Source of the DNA: Halomonas gemina | Lineage (GTDB): Bacteria; Pseudomonadota; Gammaproteobacteria; Pseudomonadales; Halomonadaceae | DNA: 64,000 nt | Assembly: GCF_023554995.1 (NCBI RefSeq) | Contig: NZ_JAMJPK010000004.1 | Span: 310,001-374,000, forward strand | Reading direction: 5' to 3' | Part shown: positions 50,544 to 60,000 of the stretch, piece after piece | How the letters are laid out: every line of letters starts with the position of its first letter | How positions within the stretch are numbered: position 1 is the stretch's first letter | Notes under the pieces: generated by a model | What the model was told of the DNA's origin: nothing | The model's input: the letters and a program-made list of their open reading frames with translations, nothing else | Databases searched by the model: none | Program-made: the position numbers and the translations under genes

Positions 50544-52571
50544 CTATCGCCCCGACGCCCAGCTATCCCGGGCCAGACCCATGGCCCGATACACTTCATC
50601 GTCTGGCACATCGGCCGGCTCGCCCTTCTCGAGCGGGTCGTAGTGAAAGACGTAGAGTCGCGAGGCGAACTGGGCCACCGGCAACGAGGCCTCACCGTAG
50701 AGCTCGCCATTGCCTTGGGTCGAGGTGACGATCCCCTGCCCCCAGTCCTGCCCGCTGTCGTTATTGGGGTTGAAGAAGTACACCCGCATGACCTGGCTCG
50801 GATCGAGCGCAAGGCGCTGGATGGTGATCGCGTGCCAGCCGAGGAAGCGCGTGGCGCTGTCGGTCACGGCAATGCCGGCCGGCTGCGGATTGATCACCGG
50901 AATGTTGCCATTGTAGTAGGGGTGGTAGGCGGCATAAAAGTCACGAAGAAACCCCTCGAAGTCCTTCAGGCCGCCGGTAAACACATCGACCGCGATGCGA
51001 AAGCCATGGCCCACGTGATCGCCATGGAACTCGGCATTCACCCACTTGTGAGGGTCCTCACCACGTCCTATGCTGCGGCGTCCCATCTCGAAGTAGATGC
51101 GATCGAGGTGAGGCACGGTGAGCAGGGAGACGGCGTCTACATCCACGGGGGGCTCGGCGGCCAGGCCGGCGCCGAGCTCGCGGGAGGAGATGCTGTGACC
51201 TTCGAAGCGCATCACGATCTCGTTGTCTCGCGCCGCCCAGGCGACGATCCGCAGCAGATCGGCCGGTGTATTGAAGGCCCACATGGACAAGGCGCGTGTC
51301 GACTGGCAGGTGGGGTAATTCCCCTGGCCCACGCCCAGCGGGCGGCCGAGCACGTTGAGAACGTCGGCGAGCAGAAAGCATTCCGGCGAGCGGCGGTCCC
51401 CGAAGACGGCAACGATTTTCTCTGCCGCGGCATCGCACAACGTCATTCTCAGCTGCCGCCACAGCGACGGGGCCACCGGCGGCGAGTAGAGGATGCCTCG
51501 CTCGAGCATCATGGCAAGGCCGTAGGCGGCCTGGCTGGTCTCGGTGAACAGGGCGTCATCGATCAGCGCGTGGATCAATGCCGGGTAGCAGTGAAAGGCG
51601 TCTGCTCCCGTATGACTCAGGCCGAGTGCCGTGGGAATCAGCGCGTTCCAGCGGCTGCGCAGGTAACGGATGAACCCCGGCATGTAGGGCGAGACCAGGC
51701 CGGTGCTGTGCATCGCCTGGGCAAACGCAATGGCTTCCTGCAGCAGGGCCGCGTCATCCATGCTTGAAAGCCGCTCGGCATACGCCTCGAGGCCGGGATC
51801 CTCGCGGCAGCCCTCGGTGGGGCTGAACACGGCGTTGATCAGCTGCAGGGCGTCTTCCCCGACCTCGCCGGCCATGGCATCCGGGTTGTGCAGGCAAGTG
51901 GCGATCTGGGTCACCATCTGTTTCACGCCATCGACCTGGACCGGGCGTTGCGCCAGGATTCGCCGGACTTCGGCCACCAGGTGCTCCAGCAGATTCTCGT
52001 AGCCCAGGTGCCGCAGCAGATAGCGGTAGAGGTTCTGGACGGCATAGCCGAGCCGGTCAGGCCGCAGCCGGTCGCTCTCGTGCAGGTCGCCGACCACGAG
52101 ATCGAGGTTCATGGCCATCACCTGGGCGAGAAAGTGATGCGCGTGCTCCGCAGAGAGGGAAGGGTGCGAATAGTCGCCCTTGGCCACCGCCAGCAGGCGA
52201 ATCTGGCTCAGGCTTTCGACCAGGGTGGCGATCGGGTCGCCATGACGCACGGTACGCACGGCGAGCGAAGGGACCAGTGTCTGGGGATAGTCCCAGTCGC
52301 TGCCACCGAAGAATCCGGCGGCCTCGATGGCCGGCACGCGCGCATAGAGCGCTTGCAGCCCCACGTCATCGGACATCAGGGGGCGTGCCGCCTCGATGAC
52401 CTCGAAGACGGGAGAGACCTCGGCAATGGCATTGGCGGCGGCAAGCCGTTCGATGGCTGCGTCAAGCTGCTTCATCAGCTCGCTTGACCTGTCGTCGTCG
52501 TGATGGGCGGATTCGCCAGTATCTAAATGCATCTTTTTACGTTCCGTCCTATCCGGCGACATGTCAATCAT
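50544..52571 (-). CDS. large protein of unknown function with papain-like catalytic motifs (pair 1)
   Basis: A 675-residue soluble protein with no signal peptide or membrane segment. The first ~400 residues are helical. The C-terminal part resembles a papain-fold hydrolase or transglutaminase: C422 in NYPTCQSTRALSMWAF, H580 in FLGWHAITIQ, and a polar FFNPNNDSGQDWG loop at 599-611 where papain-like enzymes have Asn-Ser-Trp-Gly. I do not recognise a named family. The start is uncertain (ATGs at 52571, 52562, 52532). It precedes the ATP-grasp gene and is probably co-transcribed. Confidence 0.65.
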   Translation of the reverse strand: MIDMSPDRTERKKMHLDTGESAHHDDDRSSELMKQLDAAIERLAAANAIAEVSPVFEVIEAARPLMSDDVGLQALYARVPAIEAAGFFGGSDWDYPQTLVPSLAVRTVRHGDPIATLVESLSQIRLLAVAKGDYSHPSLSAEHAHHFLAQVMAMNLDLVVGDLHESDRLRPDRLGYAVQNLYRYLLRHLGYENLLEHLVAEVRRILAQRPVQVDGVKQMVTQIATCLHNPDAMAGEVGEDALQLINAVFSPTEGCREDPGLEAYAERLSSMDDAALLQEAIAFAQAMHSTGLVSPYMPGFIRYLRSRWNALIPTALGLSHTGADAFHCYPALIHALIDDALFTETSQAAYGLAMMLERGILYSPPVAPSLWRQLRMTLCDAAAEKIVAVFGDRRSPECFLLADVLNVLGRPLGVGQGNYPTCQSTRALSMWAFNTPADLLRIVAWAARDNEIVMRFEGHSISSRELGAGLAAEPPVDVDAVSLLTVPHLDRIYFEMGRRSIGRGEDPHKWVNAEFHGDHVGHGFRIAVDVFTGGLKDFEGFLRDFYAAYHPYYNGNIPVINPQPAGIAVTDSATRFLGWHAITIQRLALDPSQVMRVYFFNPNNDSGQDWGQGIVTSTQGNGELYGEASLPVAQFASRLYVFHYDPLEKGEPADVPDDEVYRAMGLARDSWASGR

Positions 52572-52627
52572 ATTTGAAAAGGCGAGGCGCAGGGTGTTCT
52601 GTCACAGATAAGCCGACGTCCCCCAGC

Positions 52628-53671
52628 TCAGCGGCAGAGAGTATCGTGGGTCTGGTCTCGGGTCCGTTCGTGTCCGGAGGGCAGGGGAGCCGCGGGGTCG
52701 GCCAGCCATGCCGTGATGTCGGCCTCGGTGCGCTGGCGCTTCGTGTAGCGGGTAAGCATATGGTAGCCCTGCGGGTAGAGGGCCAGGCGGATGCCCTCTC
52801 TCTCGGGCAGTCGTTCGAGCAGGGCGCAGATCGCTTCCGGCGGGATGATGTGGTCCTCGGTGCCATAGAGGATAAGCGCCGGTGCAGGCAGCCGGCGGGC
52901 TGCCTCCAGGCTCGCGTCCATGGCCAGGCTCACCCCGTGCAGGGTATCGACGCGCGCGCGGCGCAGGATCAGCGGGTCCTCGGCCAGGCGGCGCTTCATC
53001 TCGGGGTCGTCGGTGGGCTCGATGCCCAGGCGCTGGACCGTGCTCGAGGAGAAGCTCAGCGCGGGGAAGAGGCGCACGCCGAGCCACAGACCCAGGCGCT
53101 GGTACCAGGGCATGGCCTCGAAGCCCCATACCGCCGGCGCGATCAACACGCTGCCCGCCACCGGCGGCGGGGCGTCGCCGCTCAGGGCGAGGATCGCCAC
53201 TGCACCGCCCATGCTGTGGCCGACCAGGTAGAGCGGGGTCTCGGGATGGCGCACGCTCAGCAGCTTGGCGAGCAGGGTGACGTCGTCTGCCAGCCGTTCG
53301 TGGCCTGGCCACAGGCGCCGCTGGGCGGTGGTGCCGAAGCCGCGCTGGTCGTGGGCATAGAGGGTGATGCCATGGGGGGCCAGCGCCTCGGCGAGCACCT
53401 GGAAGGTGCCGCCGTGTTCGTTGAAGCCGTGGATCCCGAGCACGATGGCCTGCGGCTCGCCCTCGGCCGGCCAGTGGCGCAGCGGCAGCCGGTAGCCGTC
53501 CTCGGCAATCACCTGGCCCCCTGCCAGCCGGACCTGGTCGGTGCCCGGCCCCGACGACTGGCGGACAGCCCCCTCGCCACAGCCGGCCAGCAATAACAGG
53601 AGCGCCAGCGGCGCGAGCCGCCCGGCAAGCCGCCGAACGGTGCCTGCCTTGCTCACGCTCCAGGCGCTCAC
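52628..53671 (-). CDS. lipoprotein alpha/beta hydrolase (lysophospholipase-like)
   Basis: A 347-residue protein with a lipoprotein signal (LAPLALLLLLAGCG; lipobox LAGC near residues 26-29). The hydrolase domain has GHSMGGAVAIL (nucleophile Ser near 146) and a late His in PQGYHMLTRY. Probably anchored in the envelope. The GTG start at 53671 is preceded by AAGG and overlaps the end of the small HTH gene's region. The substrate is not known; monoacylglycerol lipases and lysophospholipases look like this. Confidence 0.82.
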   Translation of the reverse strand: MSAWSVSKAGTVRRLAGRLAPLALLLLLAGCGEGAVRQSSGPGTDQVRLAGGQVIAEDGYRLPLRHWPAEGEPQAIVLGIHGFNEHGGTFQVLAEALAPHGITLYAHDQRGFGTTAQRRLWPGHERLADDVTLLAKLLSVRHPETPLYLVGHSMGGAVAILALSGDAPPPVAGSVLIAPAVWGFEAMPWYQRLGLWLGVRLFPALSFSSSTVQRLGIEPTDDPEMKRRLAEDPLILRRARVDTLHGVSLAMDASLEAARRLPAPALILYGTEDHIIPPEAICALLERLPEREGIRLALYPQGYHMLTRYTKRQRTEADITAWLADPAAPLPSGHERTRDQTHDTLCR

Positions 53672-53679
53672 CGAGCCCT

Positions 53680-53982
53680 TCAAGGCCGGGACGGATAGCC
53701 CAGGGCGTCGCGCAGCCGCGCGGCGTGCGCCGCCACCCACTCCGGGTCGATCGGGCCCCAGTCACGGATCACGTAGGCGCCGATGTTGTGGCGCTCGCCG
53801 GCCAGGTGCTCGAACTCGCAGTGGATGTCCAGCTCGCCCAGCGCCCCGAGGGTGTCCTGGGCGGTGCGTCGGGGCATGCCGGTGGCGGCGGTGATGGCCG
53901 GCACGCTGGCGGTGCCGGTGGACACCAGGTGGGCCACGTAGAGGCGGCGGTAGAAGCTGGTGCGGGTCTTGCTCGGGGTCAT
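53680..53982 (-). CDS. small winged-helix domain protein
   Basis: A 100-residue protein with an HTH at about residues 12-55 (LYVAHLVSTGTASVPAITAA; MPRRTAQDTLGALGEL) and a wing region (EFEHLAGERHNIGAYVIRDW). Likely DNA-binding, single domain, no ligand domain. It precedes the lipoprotein hydrolase by eight bases and follows the outer-membrane-like gene by 18, so the three form an operon. Confidence 0.78.
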   Translation of the reverse strand: MTPSKTRTSFYRRLYVAHLVSTGTASVPAITAATGMPRRTAQDTLGALGELDIHCEFEHLAGERHNIGAYVIRDWGPIDPEWVAAHAARLRDALGYPSRP

Positions 53983-54000
53983 GAGGGGGCATCCTTCGCG

Positions 54001-54996
54001 CTACAGGGTGACGCGGTCGATATGGCGGCGGAAATACATCTCCAGGCGCAGGGTCAGCGCCCAGCGCGGGTCGCGGTCGGCGTCCCGGGGAAAGTGTAGC
54101 GAGGGAGCGACGTCCAGGAAGGTGAAGCCCTTGTGGATGTCGCGGCGAAAGCGTACCTCGAGACAGCTGTCCTCGATGACGGGACGGGAACCACTTTCGC
54201 CGATCACCCCGCCGGAGGTGCGCAGCACGCTGCGGCGGTTGAGCCGGCGGTTGAGCTCCACGGCTTGGCTGAACTCCAGGGTATCCTCCGTCTCGCGCCA
54301 CTGGGCGTTGGTAAGAAAGCGCAGGTGGCGCATTTCGTCGAGCGGCCTGCCCAGGTCCCAGCGGGTGCGGGCGGAGTAGCCGTCGCCATTGAACCAGGAG
54401 AGGCGATTGTCGCTGTGCAGCTGCCAGGGGCCCTCCCCCAGGGTCCAGAGCCGCTGGCTGGTCAGGCGCACATAGGGCTCCAGCGGCAGGCGTAACTTGA
54501 TACCGGCGCCGACCCGGGTGTTCCAGTGGCGGGTCTTATCCTTTTTGCCGAGGCGGTTCAGGCCCACCAGCAGGTCGCCGATACTGTCGGTGCGGTCGTC
54601 GGTGAGCGCCGACTCCTGTTCCGCCAGGGTGCCGCGGGTCTCGTCGGGCTCGCTCTCGATGATCAGTCGCAGGCGCTCCTCGGTGGTGGGCAGGTCGAGG
54701 CGGAAACGGGCACCCAGGTCCTGGTCGAAGGTCTCGCCCTCGCGCCAGTCCCACTCCTGGCTGAGGCGCAGGTAGGAGTCGGTATTCACGGTCAGCGCAT
54801 CGGTGGTGCCGAAGAAACCGTCGATGCCGCGGGAGGTGCTCTCCACCCAGCGCGAGAGGCGGGCATGGAAGGGGGCGACCTGCTTCTCGGCCCATGCCGG
54901 CAGGTCACTGTCGTCGGCGACCTGCGGGATATCGGCCTGGGCGGCGAGGCCGAGGGTGACCAGCGACAAGGCCACCAGTGTGCGCAGTCCCTTCAT
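54001..54996 (-). CDS. probable outer-membrane or periplasmic beta-rich protein of unknown function
   Basis: A 331-residue protein with a Sec signal peptide (LRTLVALSLVTLGLAAQA, cleavage about residue 21). The mature part is rich in alternating polar and hydrophobic stretches with many Arg, Trp and aromatic residues (YLRLSQEWDWREG; YSARTRWDLGRPL) and ends RRHIDRVTL, not in the usual outer-membrane F terminus. No family recognised. The ATG at 54996 starts the signal; an earlier start is unneeded. It is the first gene of the operon with the HTH and lipoprotein genes. Confidence 0.68.
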   Translation of the reverse strand: MKGLRTLVALSLVTLGLAAQADIPQVADDSDLPAWAEKQVAPFHARLSRWVESTSRGIDGFFGTTDALTVNTDSYLRLSQEWDWREGETFDQDLGARFRLDLPTTEERLRLIIESEPDETRGTLAEQESALTDDRTDSIGDLLVGLNRLGKKDKTRHWNTRVGAGIKLRLPLEPYVRLTSQRLWTLGEGPWQLHSDNRLSWFNGDGYSARTRWDLGRPLDEMRHLRFLTNAQWRETEDTLEFSQAVELNRRLNRRSVLRTSGGVIGESGSRPVIEDSCLEVRFRRDIHKGFTFLDVAPSLHFPRDADRDPRWALTLRLEMYFRRHIDRVTL

Positions 54997-55110
54997 CACC
55001 GTCTCTCTCGCCCTGTTTCGGGGGAGTCTACCGGCTTCGCTACTCGCCGGCACCATCGTGATGGGCCCTCCCGGCCCGGGGGTCACGGCTTGGCCATTCG
55101 CCGGGGCCTA

Positions 55111-55124
55111 TTGATCGATATCAA
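55111..55124 (+). promoter_or_regulatory. perfect FNR/Anr box before the second ATP-grasp gene
   Basis: TTGATCGATATCAA fits TTGAT-N4-ATCAA at every conserved position. Its centre is about 109 bases before the ATP-grasp start, leaving room for a class II promoter and a leader; CATTCT at 55146 is a weak -10. The divergent outer-membrane-like gene is 115 bases away on the other side. Confidence 0.7.
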
Positions 55125-55226
55125 TGCAGGCTGGCAGATAGCTGCCATTCTGAAGGAAGCCAGGAGTTACGGGGTCGCGCCGGCACGGCCTGCGCCGTCC
55201 GAAGTGGGCATGTTGGAGGGGGTCAC

Positions 55227-56522
55227 ATGAGCTGGAACGTCTTCATCATCGGCCACGATGCGCTGAGCAAGCGGATGCTGCCGAACCTGCGCCACGCTGA
55301 GGACTATGCCTTCCACGAGCTGCTGTCGCTCGACGAGGTGGTGCATGCCGAGGAGTACCCCTTCTCCCGCCTGGTGGATGATGCCCTCGCCCAGCTCGAG
55401 CGCTTCCCCGGCCCGGTGGATGCCATCGTCGGCTACTGGGACTTTCCCACCAGCGGGCTGCTGCCGGTCCTGCGCCGGGCGCGGGGACTGCCCGGCCCGA
55501 CGCTTGCGGCCTTTCTCAAGTGCGAGCACAAGTACTGGAGCCGCCTCGAGCAGGCCCAAGTCGTGCCGGAGTGCGTGCCGCCCTTCCAGGCGCTGGATCC
55601 CTTCGATGACCGGGCCGTGGAGTCGGTCGAGATCGACTACCCATTCTGGATCAAGCCGGTGAAGGCCCACTCCTCGCATCTCGGTTTCCGCATCGAAAAC
55701 GCCGATCAGCTGCGCGAGGTGCTGCCGACGATCCGGCAGGGGATCGGGCGTTTCGGGCGGCCCTTCGACGAGATGACCGCCTTGGCTGAGCTGCCCGAGG
55801 AGGTGACGGCGGTCACCGGGCATCACTGCATCGCCGAGGCGATCATCTCCGCCGGCCGCCAGTGCACCCTGGAGGGATACGTCCAGAACGGCGAGGTCCA
55901 CCTGGTGGGGCTCGTCGACAGCCTGCGCGACACCACGCACTCTTCCGTGCTGCTGCGCTACGAGTATCCCTCCTCGCTGCCCGATGAGGTGCAGGCGCGG
56001 ATGCTGGCGATCACCCGACGCTTTCTCGCCCGGATCGGCTATGACGATGCCCCGTTCAACATCGAGTTCTACCATGAGGAAGAGAGTGATCGACTCTGGC
56101 TGCTGGAGATCAATGCCCGGGTCTCGCGCTCCCATGCGGCGATCTTCCAGTTGGTCGATGGCGCGCCGCACTTCCAGGTGATGGTCGACGTGGCACTGGG
56201 CATTGCGCCGCGCATGCCGCACCGCGAGGGGCCCTATCCCGTCGCCGCCAAGCAGATGCTGCGGGTCTTCGAGGATGGCTGGGTGCGTCGGGTACCGTCG
56301 CAGGCGGAGATTCGCCGGGTCGAGCGGACCTTCCCCGGCACTCTGGTTTATCTCAACGTGCACGAGGGCATGCGGCTGTCGGACCTCAAGCACCAGGACT
56401 CCTTCTCATGGGAGCTGGTCGACCTGTTCATCGGGGCACAGACCCGCGAGGCGCTGACGGAACGGATCGAGGAGTGTCGCCGGATGCTGTCCTTCGAGAT
56501 CGAGCCGCTCTCCTCGCGGTAA
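55227..56522 (+). CDS. ATP-grasp ligase-like protein (pair 2)
   Basis: A 431-residue ATP-grasp protein. The N-terminal domain starts with NVFIIGHDALSKRML; the core lies at about residues 110-300, with the metal site LWLLEINARVSRSHAAI near 283-299 in classical E-x-N form. The C-terminal ~110 residues form a carboxylate-ligase-like tail. Only the fold is shared with pair 1. It lies 37 bases before a CocE/NonD hydrolase on the same strand. Role unknown, probably amide or peptide bond formation. Confidence 0.78.
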   Translation: MSWNVFIIGHDALSKRMLPNLRHAEDYAFHELLSLDEVVHAEEYPFSRLVDDALAQLERFPGPVDAIVGYWDFPTSGLLPVLRRARGLPGPTLAAFLKCEHKYWSRLEQAQVVPECVPPFQALDPFDDRAVESVEIDYPFWIKPVKAHSSHLGFRIENADQLREVLPTIRQGIGRFGRPFDEMTALAELPEEVTAVTGHHCIAEAIISAGRQCTLEGYVQNGEVHLVGLVDSLRDTTHSSVLLRYEYPSSLPDEVQARMLAITRRFLARIGYDDAPFNIEFYHEEESDRLWLLEINARVSRSHAAIFQLVDGAPHFQVMVDVALGIAPRMPHREGPYPVAAKQMLRVFEDGWVRRVPSQAEIRRVERTFPGTLVYLNVHEGMRLSDLKHQDSFSWELVDLFIGAQTREALTERIEECRRMLSFEIEPLSSR

Positions 56523-56559
56523 CGTTGCTGAGTCATTACCATTCTTGCAGGAGACCGTC

Positions 56560-58584
56560 ATGCGCGTCGTGACCGACTTTCCCCACCCGGTCGAGTGCCA
56601 CGATCCTGTCTGGATCTCCATGGATGACGGGGTCGAGCTGTGCGCCCGCCTGTGGCTGCCGGAAGGCGCCGAAAAGGCCCCGGTGCCAGCGATCCTGGAA
56701 TATATTCCCTATCGGCTGCGTGACGGCTCCGCGCGTCGGGATGCCATGCACCACCACTACTTTGCCGGGCACGGCTATGCGTCGCTGAGGGTGGATCTGC
56801 GCGGCAGCGGTGACTCAGGCGGCGTGCTCACCGACGAATACCTGGAACAGGAGCTGGTCGACGGCGAGGCGATCCTGCGCTGGATCGCCACTCAGCCCTG
56901 GTGCGACGGCAGGGTCGGCATGATCGGCATCTCCTGGGGCGGCTTCAACGGCCTGCAGCTGGCCGCCCGGCGGCCCCCCGAACTGGGTGCCGTGGTCAGC
57001 GTCTGCTCCACGGACGACCGCTACGCGGACGATGTGCACTACATGGGCGGCTGCCTGCTGGGTGACAATCTCTCCTGGGCCTCCACCATGTTCGCCTACA
57101 ACTCGCTGCCGCCGGACCCCGGCGTGGTCGGCGACGCCTGGCGCGAGATGTGGCATCAGCGGCTGGAGGGCAGCGGCCTGTGGCTGGCCACCTGGCTCGA
57201 GCATCCGCACCGGGACGCCTACTGGCAGCACGGCTCCATCTGCGAGGACTTCTTCCGGGTCGAGGTGCCGGTGCTGGCCGCCAGCGGCTGGGCGGACGGC
57301 TACTCCAACGCGGTCAAGCGGCTGGTGGCGAACCTGCCCGACCGCTGCAAGGGGTTGGTCGGCCCCTGGAGTCACAAGTATCCCCATCTCGGCGAGCCGG
57401 GGCCTGCCATCGGCTTTCTGCAGGAGTGCCTGCGTTGGTGGGACCAGTGGCTCAAGGGGGAGGAGACCGGTGTGCGGGATGACCCGGCACTGAGGGTGTG
57501 GATGCAGGACAGCAAGGCGCCGACCACTCGCTATGGTTACCGGCCGGGGCGCTGGGTGGCGGAGCCGAGCTGGCCATCGCCCCATATCAGTCACTGGCGG
57601 CTGCCGCTGGCGCCGGGGCGGCTGGTACTGGATGGCCAGCGGTCCGCCGAGGAGAGTGCGTTGACGCTGCAGTCGCCGCTGACCTGCGGGCTGTTCGCCG
57701 GCAAGTGGTGCTCCTACGCCGCGGGACCCGACCTGGCGCACGACCAGCGCGAGGAGGATGGTGGTGCCCTAACCTTCGATACGCCCCCCCTCGAGGAGAC
57801 CCTGGAAATGATGGGGGCGCCGGAGCTGGAGCTGGAACTGTCCGCGGATCGACCCGTGGCTATGGTGGCGGTCCGGCTCTCTGACGTGGCGCCCGATGAC
57901 AAGGCGACCCGCGTGACCTATGGCCTGCTCAACCTGGCCCACCGCGAGAGCCATGAGGTGCCGACCCCGCTGGAGCCGGGTCGGCGCTATCGGGTTCGTG
58001 TGAAGTTCAACGATGTGGCCCAGGTGTTTCCCTGCGGCCACCGGCTGAGGCTCTCGCTCTCCACCTCTTACTGGCCGCTGGCCTGGGCGCCCCCCGAGCG
58101 CGTGCGTCTGACGGTCTTCGATTTGGGCAGCGCGCTGCACCTGCCCGTACGCCCGCCGCGTGACGAGGATGATCGCTTATCTCCCTTCGCCGAGCCCGAG
58201 GCCGCGCCCAGCATCGCCACCACGCGCCTCGAGCCCGGGCACCATAACTGGTACGTGCATCGCGACCTCGCCGAGGACCTCTCCACCCTCGAGGTGATCA
58301 ACGACAACGGCCGGATCCGCCTGGAGGACAGCGGCCTCGAGGTGGCGACCCGCGCGGTGGAGACCTATCGCTCCCGGGACGACGACTTCGACTCTCTGGA
58401 GGGGATGACCCTCTGGGAGCGTTCGCTGAAGCGGGGTGACTGGGAGGTGCGCACGGTGACCCGCACCGTGCTGACCTCGACGGCAGAGGCGTTCCAGTTG
58501 CATGCCACCCTGGATGCCTACGAGGGCGAGCGGCGTGTCTACAGCCGCAACTGGGATCTGACTATCCCGCGACAGCTGGTGTAG
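56560..58584 (+). CDS. CocE/NonD family hydrolase (peptidase S15 type)
   Basis: A 674-residue serine hydrolase with the X-Pro dipeptidyl-peptidase/CocE core (about residues 15-300), nucleophile S125 in GISWGGFNG, and the C-terminal jelly-roll domain (about 350-560, including LELELSADRPVAMVAVRLSD). It cleaves an ester or an amide; the natural substrate is unknown. No signal peptide, so cytoplasmic. The ATG at 56560 follows GGAG. It is co-oriented and close to the ATP-grasp gene. Confidence 0.85.
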   Translation: MRVVTDFPHPVECHDPVWISMDDGVELCARLWLPEGAEKAPVPAILEYIPYRLRDGSARRDAMHHHYFAGHGYASLRVDLRGSGDSGGVLTDEYLEQELVDGEAILRWIATQPWCDGRVGMIGISWGGFNGLQLAARRPPELGAVVSVCSTDDRYADDVHYMGGCLLGDNLSWASTMFAYNSLPPDPGVVGDAWREMWHQRLEGSGLWLATWLEHPHRDAYWQHGSICEDFFRVEVPVLAASGWADGYSNAVKRLVANLPDRCKGLVGPWSHKYPHLGEPGPAIGFLQECLRWWDQWLKGEETGVRDDPALRVWMQDSKAPTTRYGYRPGRWVAEPSWPSPHISHWRLPLAPGRLVLDGQRSAEESALTLQSPLTCGLFAGKWCSYAAGPDLAHDQREEDGGALTFDTPPLEETLEMMGAPELELELSADRPVAMVAVRLSDVAPDDKATRVTYGLLNLAHRESHEVPTPLEPGRRYRVRVKFNDVAQVFPCGHRLRLSLSTSYWPLAWAPPERVRLTVFDLGSALHLPVRPPRDEDDRLSPFAEPEAAPSIATTRLEPGHHNWYVHRDLAEDLSTLEVINDNGRIRLEDSGLEVATRAVETYRSRDDDFDSLEGMTLWERSLKRGDWEVRTVTRTVLTSTAEAFQLHATLDAYEGERRVYSRNWDLTIPRQLV

Positions 58585-58596
58585 CCGCTTGGGCAA

Positions 58597-59868
58597 TCAG
58601 CGCGCCAGGAACCAGCCCTTCATGACGTCGGTGATGCGCCGCATGTCGGCCTCGGTGGTGATGTAGGCCGGCATGGTGTAGAGCCAGCGACCGATGGGGC
58701 GCAGCCAGATGCCCTGCGTGCGGGCCCAGTCGGCCACCCCGACAAGATCTGCCGCCTCGTAAGCCTCGATCACCGCCGTGGCGCCCAGTACCCGCACGTC
58801 CGCCACCGCCGGGTGCGCGGCCAGCGCCTTGTCATCCATCAGCTCCTCGCGCAGCACCCGGTTGAGCCCGGCGATCTTGCCCGGGTAGTCCTCCTCCTCG
58901 AACACGGCGAGACTCTCCAGCGCCACCCGGCAGGCCAGAGGGTTGCCCATGAAGGTGGGGCCATGCATGAAGGCGTGCTCCGGGGAGTCCCCCACAAACG
59001 CCTCGTGCACCCGGTCGGTGGCCAGGGTCGCTGCGTGGCCCAGATAGCCGCCGGTGAGCCCCTTGGAGAGCACCATGATGTCCGGCGTGACCTCGGCATG
59101 GTCGGCGGCGAACATCCGCCCGGTGCGGCCGAAGCCGGTGGCCACCTCGTCGAAGACCAGCAGCACGTCGAACTCGTCGCACAGCTCGCGGGCGCCACGC
59201 AGGTAGTGGGGCGAGGTCATGTTGAGCCCGCCGGCGGCCTGCAGCAGTGGCTCCATCAGCAGGGCAGCGATCTCGCGATGGTGGCGCTCCAGCACCTCGC
59301 GCAGCGCGGCGAGGTCGGCCGCCACCGCCTCGGGCTCGGCGTCGAAGGGGGCGGTGGGCGCCGGGGCGAAATGGTGCCGGGGCAGGTAGCCGGCGAACAG
59401 CGAATGCATGCCTTCCTCGGGGTCGCAGACCGCCATGCAGCCGGCGGTGTCGCCGTGGTAGGCCTTCATCAGCGAGAGCAGGCGGTGCTTGCCCGGCCTG
59501 CCGCGCAGCTGGTGGTACTGCACGGCCATCTTCATGGCGACCTCCATGCCCACCGAGCCGCTGTCGGAGTAGAAGACGTGGTTGAGCCCCTCCGGCGTGA
59601 CGCGCACCAGTTCCCGGGCCAGGCGGTCGGCGGGCTCGTGGGTCAGGCCGCCGAGCATCACGTGGCAGAGCTCGCCGGCCTGCTCGCGAATCGCCGCCAC
59701 CAGCCGCGGGTGGGCGTAGCCGTGGATCATGCACCACCAGGAGCAGGTGGCGTCGAGCAGAGTCTCGCCGCCCTCCAGGGTGAAGCGCGGCCCCTCGCCG
59801 CCGACCACCTTGGGCGCCGGGCGCTGGGTCTTGAGGTGGGCATAGGGGTGCCAGACGGGGGAAATCAT
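58597..59868 (-). CDS. bioA: adenosylmethionine-8-amino-7-oxononanoate aminotransferase
   Basis: A 423-residue PLP aminotransferase of biotin synthesis (7-keto-8-aminopelargonate to 7,8-diaminopelargonate, with SAM as amino donor). Motifs: WHPYAHLKTQ at the start, CSWWCMIHGYAHPRL near residues 48-62, VFDEVATGFGRTG near 237-249, and the PLP Lys in LSKGLTGGYLG near 272. The start is the ATG at 59868; the longer reading crosses the intergenic region. It is separated from bioD by a tRNA gene and a repeat element and may have its own promoter. Confidence 0.96.
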   Translation of the reverse strand: MISPVWHPYAHLKTQRPAPKVVGGEGPRFTLEGGETLLDATCSWWCMIHGYAHPRLVAAIREQAGELCHVMLGGLTHEPADRLARELVRVTPEGLNHVFYSDSGSVGMEVAMKMAVQYHQLRGRPGKHRLLSLMKAYHGDTAGCMAVCDPEEGMHSLFAGYLPRHHFAPAPTAPFDAEPEAVAADLAALREVLERHHREIAALLMEPLLQAAGGLNMTSPHYLRGARELCDEFDVLLVFDEVATGFGRTGRMFAADHAEVTPDIMVLSKGLTGGYLGHAATLATDRVHEAFVGDSPEHAFMHGPTFMGNPLACRVALESLAVFEEEDYPGKIAGLNRVLREELMDDKALAAHPAVADVRVLGATAVIEAYEAADLVGVADWARTQGIWLRPIGRWLYTMPAYITTEADMRRITDVMKGWFLAR

Positions 59869-60000
59869 GGGAGCCTCCGGGACTTCGGCAGAGAATGAAG
59901 CTGGAACGCGGGGGACGGGAATCGCGAGGAGGGACGCGCAAAAGCGCCGCGCTTCCCTTGGGGAAGACGGGGAAATCGACGGGAAAACAACATATTGAGA

